This document shows positions 7,701-8,658 of a DNA stretch of 8,658 bases, piece after piece. How positions within the stretch are numbered: position 1 is the stretch's first letter; the number at the start of each line of letters is the position of its first letter. A program made the translations under genes and the position numbers. Origin of the DNA: Candidatus Omnitrophota bacterium. Lineage in GTDB: Bacteria > Omnitrophota > Omnitrophia > Omnitrophales > Aquincolibacteriaceae. The stretch spans positions 1-8,658 of the forward strand of contig JAHFHB010000068.1 of the NCBI GenBank assembly GCA_023247135.1, in the 5' to 3' direction. Under the pieces are notes generated by a model. It saw nothing but the letters and a program-made list of their open reading frames with translations. It was not told the DNA's origin and searched no databases.

Positions 7701-8357
7701 TTTGTGAGCATCAAAGCGCTGTTTGAGTTTGAGATATTCCTTCGCAGGTTTGGGGAATTGCTTGTCGGCCAAATGCTGGTATTCGCATAGGAGCAGATCC
7801 AAATCCTGCAACGCTCCGGCCTGCTCGCGAGTGGATTCCTGAAACCAGCGGATATTATCCAGGTGCTGATGGATCGCATCCGCACCGATAAGCTTGAAAT
7901 TATTTTGATTGATGCTGGCGTATTCCGCACCGCCGATACGCAATTGATCAAGCAGGTAATAGGAAACCTTTTCACGCTCGGTTTTATCGGTTAAAGCGTC
8001 GTAATACTCCCGCGTTGGAACCGAACCTTCGTAGCCTTCTTCAAAAACTGTTTGAACGCCGGCATGCCCAACCGCCTGCCGGATGATGCGCGCGATATTT
8101 TCCTGCGCCTCCAGAGAGTCATGCGCGTCCTGAATGTAAATCAGAGTTTTGCTTGAAGTCCCCTGATGAAAAGCCTCAATACGCCCCAAGGATCGCGGAA
8201 GATTAAAAAACTGTGCAGAATTTGCTGATTGAACAGCAGGTGCCGCACCCGCATCCATGGCAAGAAGACATAGGCAAAGAATTCCAGCGGTCATTTTTAT
8301 AAAAAACCGCTCCGTCTTGGCCCTGCACAGGCCTGATTTTATTAATGTGTTACGCAT
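1..8357 (-). CDS. Giant multidomain exported/membrane protein, N-terminal 2,785 residues (C-terminus outside window)
   Basis: A single frame without stops runs from an ATG at 8357 to the left edge. The start is supported by an AAGGA ribosome binding site 11 nt upstream and by a signal-peptide-like N-terminus. Modules in order: signal peptide; Tiki/ChaN/EreA-like domain (about 72-413); membrane hairpin (618-671) with an unrecognised helical region; ATP-grasp-like module (about 1090-1350); second membrane hairpin (1392-1438); unrecognised region 1569-2051; degenerate GHKL ATPase-like domain (2052-2207); unrecognised helical region from 2215 to the edge. Six R-S/A-E-M-R pentapeptides (starting at 519, 956, 995, 1361, 1564 and 2210) separate most of these modules. 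I do not recognise the whole protein and assign no function. It may act at the inner membrane or periplasm, or be cut into several products. No frameshift is evident. The existence of the coding region is near certain; the domain calls are individually weaker. Confidence 0.93.
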   Translation of the reverse strand, partial: MRNTLIKSGLCRAKTERFFIKMTAGILCLCLLAMDAGAAPAVQSANSAQFFNLPRSLGRIEAFHQGTSSKTLIYIQDAHDSLEAQENIARIIRQAVGHAGVQTVFEEGYEGSVPTREYYDALTDKTEREKVSYYLLDQLRIGGAEYASINQNNFKLIGADAIHQHLDNIRWFQESTREQAGALQDLDLLLCEYQHLADKQFPKPAKEYLKLKQRFDAHKLDLLNFLKRTRPFAAAGKVYPTVDLLLRADRADRPAIRKQIESVSPYQLFQELERMDTDIAENLSQTPRQKKIFNALKHLELLKRLLKFEIAPAEFEAVRGALENFDTQTLAQFLVKETQRSSAFSKQWELAAQSAVKFYEAALKREEALSSSLDQFLNAGGEQTAVLVFGGFHRQGIESFLARKGVSYYVVTPAMKNADLKHRMLYKKLMREGYALNPMTANTMARAARLPSELEMVRAGGAGARAELASYHAAIQNAVRNVTHSLGARNFPRDYFSAQVERQLQGRAHAGSEITGPQRSEMRTDATETRDAVNRQSAQIWDVWIGLQAKALRLAQTSDQNLGLIQPELNQLMKEYAAAYRLGVPSKGDEKGFGALIQKTHSVLEGLKLRTARHYGRTILLPAILAAAVGTVAGIAVALVLQVHDARARMFFMLAGEILGAVIALTVALIRHALSKKQAQEIAAGTKFLTPSDALRATLFSEEELDRIQERGEILKQIYPKLDAEGKRILLYPSLLLAFMGAKPAYVRTTGEPDHLALVMKIESLPEADNLPLSAAPYVLYDLLLVISAIYEHEEFLVEQGALKLPEDKALLESIFQAHEAGDEDAMVAAAEQLIRTVLERANQAGEHSPAEVALMGILTGYPEQNIRDVIRNEDLIVVDTELDDVGITMKRTADNQVSGETQKYLTRMQQTLAYAYSLLGNQPDFTGVAKTLRLPHDLLSLKPEDTLIGRLNSGRSEMRRPRRSDTIWVSPEARSRVPAALMGQRTRLSLPPARAEMRSVLKSTKTEAHRVTGRQLFDALDGKYTMRHLLNGGPIAMPEWFLTFEPDPAMPERVRGTSRFFEDGSPKAPFIDPADELPFDEVARRIAENEISTPLIFKLNRGSNGLTSFFLERDPQKRWVITLATQRDLNLSSRNALAVKAVLEKTGKVLETREPAGEDILQFVFGLTEDIGPILSQVRNELSFQFDERYHDTGMMESVPKDLIKVGGKSYETRLSFHANLITGELSPIKGGAVLGYDSFSRTGSSFYFSNTFGRAASQKFPYSEMFQPLYGPYPILETRRHEFEAWVDQRIKAEWTYLAERLKTMGLHDNIEVKGQFDLMWLPPTSSSQGFPIPFLIEAVIEPMKDDIYSHHMTLSSIRSEMRVPDDDEDKAQKDHPRVLRWVLEKTFSGVLPGWIVFFMIAIFGKYVMGTQSLKVWQVAAAGVAGLIVWAGFRIFRDMGILSDRKKLDEHVLVKKISDTENQIIFNVGWRDSRLWRLKRGPLTAMISRLLRALDVLPAQITKIDLFTSRDGMQTIFEKQPRENQAAFEDPAVRAMSNANLDEHWPAVGSQIFVRYQKELPRSEMRSTKVVENKVVRNERMSILRGFVTREEDVLSLAGEINHWLSTQVAQSLVFVLKANEQGDALDIALSNRVEHEELLREIGGGVKGRISLRPAPSGSGSDELIFSLTPDFQGRAEFVRLVYARALVLFGQAIINFSANAEHGRYALYMSYPREQKFAWLKDFWVPGSVNSGILVSAIASAQHYIDKFGTPPDPWPALAPYGPDNPPPGLTTFTHTLQQYAAQHDLPAIEVRDVQAWLATQPMLDFGQDPQATYVRWLRLAGSNQAYGYGEMMDPRITGSRDYIRGFSWNARWPFDDRAMRVIFGYIVEKGLSPTSAKALHRSSHIDYDHILHEIKRLLTYHGMAFLDPEAFGKERFDRALANLPQRVRQGSPDIYVEPVDGRLILTREPAQEVLKRVLLEIQQAGRAFKTQQDFEQKIQHSLGFQPDQSAPFDISYWHRKPDLQKQLTNLFEPQVVLNFRGLASHRYDVVSQESLSIHGEALESVPYPSLLIHLREFISETLGEWITSLVPEGKQIDLAGDPSDDLQGKLNFVIFTLLKDALFRGNRLDLNLPLSLSVRLTEDQLEIKVFDAANPDTSVIQKAEEMRLPDLRDWSNDLPLHTAGGSGGLAWLPQVISEKANLPHLESIPDLGNVTTLRIPLRTVRSEMRASKAQRPYENDDGLQLFEKSAALLEDVLANRQNLFAAMLRNLDFKPEEPLPARIEKIKRFRQMLTEDLPFNAKRDHPIFTLREKYGNGWPRPGREEVSNLLYLNNLNDYIEILEQPEILRGPAQAQAAQNDRSDPLDVSAVQRALRIFFDEYLFDHVTLLAARLWEAGKPAEFRSRVQALLDLLQTGPGRSGQKFAKNVDSLHLILGSSLSRDEAAYMDLVRANYELTGASDLTRLKHLGRHLHMVHRDKARLPETKNNEHRKANSLDYSILMFELIPALKRFGAIKNKPDTDPEKQELVETLLGAFAADPYEVTDLKALLGIQALPRGQGEEFKQVYPSDLKPDEIRAYRELLQEHRFDLAAAINRLFWLRPAAGQYSPLGAGDLSSKPFMRGAVLTSALYPGNEDFYFEEAMTGERETAGRKKQYWREDLDRTFQWMQERHPQDYGEHFFKPYDGAWARAAYDNTLQALEGQSAPRRMLASGQDFFQRMIARSDTPSGRGLVWEELPAQTREIFEKASPEILDLLWGASENHAPAVARPDFSDFIYATEAMQSSENVVKFEKFLTNALP
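1323..1369. repeat. Palindromic repeat element inserted in frame in the coding sequence
   Basis: A perfect 7-bp stem, CCTGCGC (1337-1343) with GCGCAGG (1346-1352), has a 2-nt loop. An outer pair, ATTCT (1326-1330) with AGAAT (1360-1364), surrounds it. The flanking words CATTCTGAG and GCGAAGAATCTCA are, from memory, typical of a widespread intergenic palindromic repeat in bacteria. Here the element is read through as the Ala/Gln-rich stretch RGPAQAQAAQND (2334-2345) without breaking the frame. The chromosomal copy number is unknown from this window. Confidence 0.65.
1716..1730 (-). repeat. R-S-E-M-R interdomain motif, copy 6 (residues 2210-2214)
   Basis: Codons CGA TCC GAA ATG CGC encode RSEMR, three residues after the last strand of the GHKL-like domain and followed by ASKAQRPYENDD. 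The DNA overlaps a dyad (TTCGGA at 1722-1727 with TCCGAA at 1736-1741). Confidence 0.85.
1737..2204 (-). other. Degenerate GHKL/HATPase-like domain (residues about 2052-2207)
   Basis: Histidine-kinase-type ATP-binding domains carry an N-box, a D-box and a glycine-rich box in fixed order. Here an N-box-like helix reads FTLLKDALFRG, with Asp at 2105 where the Mg-binding Asn is expected. A D-box-like VFDAANPD follows (D2136), and then a glycine box GGSGGLAWL (2169 onward). The domain ends with GNVTTLRIPLR, matching the usual final strand. Spacing between boxes (31 and 33 residues) suits the family. Loss of the key Asn suggests a non-catalytic or altered domain. It lies immediately before motif copy 6. 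There is no histidine phosphorylation site that I can identify. Confidence 0.55.
2205..3653 (-). other. Unrecognised region (residues 1569-2051)
   Basis: The region starts with mixed strands and helices. It passes through a Pro-rich loop (GTPPDPWPALAPYG onward) and reaches an aromatic-rich stretch containing YGYGEMMDP (GEMMD 1834-1838) and GFSWNARWPFDD. Residues about 1860-1912 form a helix-rich stretch with regular hydrophobic spacing that could be a winged-helix-like fold, but this is weak. The region directly precedes the GHKL-like domain, so its last part may be a dimerisation or linker region for it. No family recognised. Confidence 0.4.
3654..3668 (-). repeat. R-S-E-M-R interdomain motif, copy 5 (residues 1564-1568)
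   Basis: Codons CGA TCC GAA ATG CGA encode RSEMR, preceded by KELP and followed by STKVVENK. The DNA sits in a perfect 6-bp dyad (TCGATC at 3650-3655 with GATCGA at 3664-3669). Confidence 0.85.
3669..4262 (-). other. Unrecognised module after motif copy 4 (residues 1366-1563)
   Basis: An acidic linker leads into the second membrane hairpin, then a soluble region of about 120 residues (1440-1563). That region begins with a charged DRKKLDEH segment and includes the strand-like stretch NQIIFNVGW and a helix around MISRLLRALDVLP. No family recognised. The module ends at motif copy 5. Confidence 0.45.
4044..4184 (-). other. Transmembrane hairpin 2 (residues about 1392-1438)
   Basis: Hydrophobic stretches at about 1392-1411 (GVLPGWIVFFMIAIFG onward) and 1418-1438 (VWQVAAAGVAGLIVWAG onward) are joined by a short GTQSLK-type loop. 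The flanks are basic (RVLRWVLEK before, FRIFRD and SDRKK after). As with hairpin 1, the charge pattern favours cytoplasmic flanks. Confidence 0.75.
4263..4277 (-). repeat. R-S-E-M-R interdomain motif, copy 4 (residues 1361-1365)
   Basis: Codons CGT TCA GAG ATG CGG encode RSEMR using different synonymous codons at four of five positions compared with copy 1. This is the best evidence in the window that the peptide, not just a DNA word, is conserved. It is followed by the acidic linker VPDDDEDKAQKD. Confidence 0.85.
4308..5090 (-). other. Possible degenerate ATP-grasp-like module (residues about 1090-1350)
   Basis: The order of elements resembles an ATP-grasp fold. A strand carries a lysine (PLIFK, K1099), followed by a small-residue loop GSNG (1103-1106). 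A second half has YETR (E1213, R1215), then a hydrophobic strand, GGAVLGYD (1232-1239) and FSNTFG. Near the end, FDLMWL (1319-1324) is followed by FLIEAVIEP (1337-1345), at the position where ATP-grasp enzymes carry their metal-binding acidic residues. No exact catalytic signature is intact, so an inactive or distant relative is more likely than a working ligase. The assignment is tentative. Confidence 0.35.
5361..5375 (-). repeat. R-A-E-M-R variant interdomain motif, copy 3 (residues 995-999)
   Basis: Codons AGG GCC GAA ATG CGC encode RAEMR, the only copy with Ala in place of Ser. It is preceded by PPA and followed by SVLKSTKTEAH, a polar linker leading into the ATP-grasp-like module. Confidence 0.8.
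5373..5420. repeat. Two adjacent perfect 7-bp hairpins within the coding sequence
   Basis: CCTTGCC (5373-5379) pairs with GGCAAGG (5383-5389) across a 3-nt loop. GCTGCCC (5402-5408) pairs with GGGCAGC (5414-5420) across a 5-nt loop. The first hairpin starts inside the arginine codon of motif copy 3. Such dense perfect dyads inside a coding region suggest an inserted palindromic element, though high GC makes some self-pairing likely by chance. Confidence 0.5.
5376..5477 (-). other. Arg/Pro-rich mini-segment between motif copies 2 and 3 (residues 961-994)
   Basis: These 34 residues, rich in Arg, Pro, Ser and Ala, lie between two pentapeptide copies and do not look like a folded domain. The DNA is GC-rich and contains perfect short hairpins, unlike the surrounding coding sequence. 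An in-frame insertion of a palindromic element, or the remnant of a lost module, would explain both properties. Confidence 0.45.
5478..5492 (-). repeat. R-S-E-M-R interdomain motif, copy 2 (residues 956-960)
   Basis: Codons CGC TCC GAA ATG CGT encode RSEMR, preceded by NSG and followed by the basic RPRRSD. Only 34 residues separate it from copy 3, so the two bracket a very short segment. Confidence 0.85.
5493..6788 (-). other. Unrecognised module with membrane hairpin (residues 524-955)
   Basis: This stretch begins with an amphipathic helical region and the membrane hairpin at 618-671. It continues into a largely helical domain (about 680-955). Visible features include a small acidic helix (SEEELDRIQERGEI), a hydrophobic segment around YVLYDLLLVISAIYEHEE, and an ILTGYPEQNI segment with G-Y-P at 861-863. 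I cannot assign a family. It lies between motif copies 1 and 2 and is probably an autonomous unit of about 430 residues. Confidence 0.5.
6345..6506 (-). other. Transmembrane hairpin 1 (residues about 618-671)
   Basis: Two hydrophobic stretches at about 618-641 (starting TILLPAILAAAVG) and 650-671 (MFFMLAGEILGAV onward) are separated by a short loop, VHDARAR. The flanks are strongly basic (KLRTARHYGR before, RHALSKKQ after). By the positive-inside rule both flanks would sit in the cytoplasm, which conflicts with export of the preceding domain in the same chain. Confidence 0.75.
6789..6803 (-). repeat. R-S-E-M-R interdomain motif, copy 1 (residues 519-523)
   Basis: Codons CGC TCC GAA ATG CGC encode RSEMR. 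It lies about 100 residues after the Tiki-like domain, preceded by GPQ and followed by the polar stretch TDATETRD. It marks the boundary to the first membrane-hairpin module. Confidence 0.85.
7119..8144 (-). other. Tiki/ChaN/EreA-superfamily-like domain (residues about 72-413)
   Basis: The domain opens with a strand and the motif IQDAH (75-79), followed by a helix rich in EAQENIA. Next come an FEEG motif (105-108), LIGADA (156-161) after a second strand, a long helical insert (about 175-375), and finally VFGGFHRQGI (388-397) followed by a strand ending VVTP. Early Asp/His, an acidic E-G motif and a late G-x-H before a helix are the pattern of the haem-uptake/erythromycin-esterase-like Tiki/ChaN superfamily, in which these residues line the active or ligand site. 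Family placement is from pattern recognition only. It could also be an uncharacterised QDAH lineage with its own function. With the signal peptide in front, it probably folds outside the cytoplasm. Confidence 0.5.
8241..8357 (-). other. Signal peptide of the giant protein (residues 1-39)
   Basis: The N-terminus has a long basic n-region (R2, K7, R12, K14, R17, K21). A hydrophobic core follows at about 23-34 (TAGILCLCLLAM), then a small-residue stretch DAGAA resembling a signal peptidase I site, with cleavage expected after about A39. There is no clear lipobox. An in-frame ATG at 8294 (M22) would give a shorter, more typical signal peptide. However, the nearest GGAG before it lies about 15 nt upstream, so the 8357 start is preferred. 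Export of at least the first domain is the inference; an uncleaved signal anchor is an alternative. Confidence 0.7.
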
Positions 8358-8368
8358 GCAAAAATGGT

Positions 8369-8373
8369 TCCTT
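8369..8373 (-). promoter_or_regulatory. Ribosome binding site of the giant gene
   Basis: On the minus strand the sequence reads TAAGGAA, with the AAGGA core separated from the ATG at 8357 by 11 nt. The spacing is slightly long but usable. This is the main reason for choosing the 8357 start over the internal ATG at 8294. The site overlaps one arm of a possible leader hairpin (8371-8399). Confidence 0.6.
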
Positions 8374-8410
8374 AACTCTTTTGGATATTGAGGGTTAAGA
8401 AAAAGTAACC
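8371..8410 (-). promoter_or_regulatory. Possible leader with two mutually exclusive hairpins
   Basis: In the transcript, GGUUA (8410-8406) can pair with UAACC (8397-8393). Alternatively CUUAAC (8399-8394) can pair with GUUAAG (8376-8371), and that arm overlaps the ribosome binding site. The two pairings share bases 8394-8397, so only one can form at a time, which is the geometry of a translational switch. Both stems are short (5 and 6 bp) and AU-rich, so this may be chance. I see no known riboswitch core. Confidence 0.22.
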
Positions 8411-8602
8411 TATGCCTGGAAAGATTGCAAAGCGGGTGGTTTTAGATTAAGCAAATACCGTCAGGATGATCGGCATTGCTAGAATTTGATAGGCTTGATT
8501 TTTGCTCAGGATCCGCAGGAATCAGGCCGGTGCTTAAAACTGTCGCACAGGGCCAAGATAACTATAGTACGTCATACGCTCTTTAGAATAAAATGCGGGC
8601 CT
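8375..8602. other. Intergenic spacer between the giant gene and a divergent gene
   Basis: This stretch contains no convincing gene, RNA or terminator. It should hold the promoters of two divergently transcribed genes. I found no strong -35/-10 pair for the giant gene on the minus strand. The sequence is less GC-rich than the coding region. Confidence 0.5.
8563..8589 (+). promoter_or_regulatory. Weak candidate -10 elements for the plus-strand gene
   Basis: Two AT-rich hexamers resemble bacterial -10 boxes: TATAGT (8563-8568, inside the palindrome ACTATAGT) and TAGAAT (8584-8589). Neither has a good -35 partner at 17 nt. If TAGAAT is used, the transcript would begin only a few bases before the ATG at 8603, giving a nearly leaderless mRNA, which would fit the lack of a ribosome binding site. 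Weak evidence. Confidence 0.2.
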
Positions 8603-8658
8603 ATGACATCTACTTCTGCAAACAAACAAGGCGCGAAGGGAACGCAAACCATTCTGTG
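8603..8658 (+). CDS. Probable start of a divergent gene (first 18 codons only)
   Basis: An ATG at 8603 opens a frame reading MTSTSANKQGAKGTQTIL to the right edge. The polar, Ser/Thr/Lys/Gln-rich start looks like an ordinary cytoplasmic N-terminus. No clear ribosome binding site precedes it. An ATG at 8593 opens a different frame that is also free of stops to the edge but gives a less natural sequence (MRAYDIYFCKQTRREG). The fragment is too short to identify a product, and gene existence itself is uncertain. Confidence 0.35.
   Translation, partial: MTSTSANKQGAKGTQTIL

Noticed and set aside
8292..8294. Alternative start codon of the giant gene (M22)
   Set aside because: It would give a tidier signal peptide, but the nearest Shine-Dalgarno-like sequence is about 15 nt away, whereas 8357 has AAGGA at 11 nt.
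8393..8410. GGTTA/TAACC dyad as a rho-independent terminator
   Set aside because: The stem is only 5 bp and AT-rich, and it lies in the leader directly upstream of a start codon, with no gene ending nearby.
8593..8658. Plus-strand frame from ATG 8593
   Set aside because: It is open to the edge, but its sequence is less natural than the 8603 frame and it lacks a ribosome binding site; only one of the two overlapping starts can be the gene.

Overview
The window is almost entirely one gene. A single uninterrupted reading frame on the minus strand starts at an ATG at 8357 and runs off the left edge, giving 2,785 codons with no stop. It is therefore the N-terminal part of a giant exported or membrane-associated protein whose C-terminus lies outside the window. 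I translated it codon by codon. The frame stays consistent from the start codon to the edge (8,355 nt plus 2 spare bases), and the six motif copies described below all fall in this frame. The plus-strand open frames are antisense shadows.

Organism: there is no marker gene here, so placement is inference. The giant ORF, moderate GC, an N-terminal QDAH-type Tiki/ChaN-like domain, and recurrent R-S-E-M-R pentapeptides between unrelated domains fit my impression of Omnitrophota (PVC-related) genomes. I cannot verify this without a search.

Layout in protein order (right to left on the map): signal peptide (1-39); Tiki/ChaN/EreA-like domain (about 72-413); motif copy 1 (519-523); a module with a membrane hairpin (618-671) and an unrecognised helical region; copy 2 (956-960); a 34-residue Arg/Pro-rich mini-segment whose DNA is full of perfect hairpins; copy 3, variant RAEMR (995-999); a probable degenerate ATP-grasp-like module (about 1090-1350); copy 4 (1361-1365); a second membrane hairpin (1392-1438) with a small unrecognised domain; copy 5 (1564-1568); a long unrecognised region ending in a degenerate GHKL/HATPase-like domain (2052-2207); copy 6 (2210-2214); then at least 571 residues of unrecognised, mostly helical sequence. 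That last region contains an in-frame palindromic repeat (1323-1369).

The most interesting feature is the R-S/A-E-M-R pentapeptide. It occurs six times, always in the coding frame, always near a module boundary, and mostly followed by a charged or polar linker. Its codons vary synonymously (copy 4 differs from the commonest form at four of five codons), which points to conservation of the peptide rather than only the DNA. Possible roles are a processing site in a polyprotein-like precursor, a recognition tag, or a footprint of module shuffling. The rest of the window (8358-8658) holds the ribosome binding site and leader of the giant gene, a spacer without a convincing gene, and the probable first codons of a divergent plus-strand gene at 8603.
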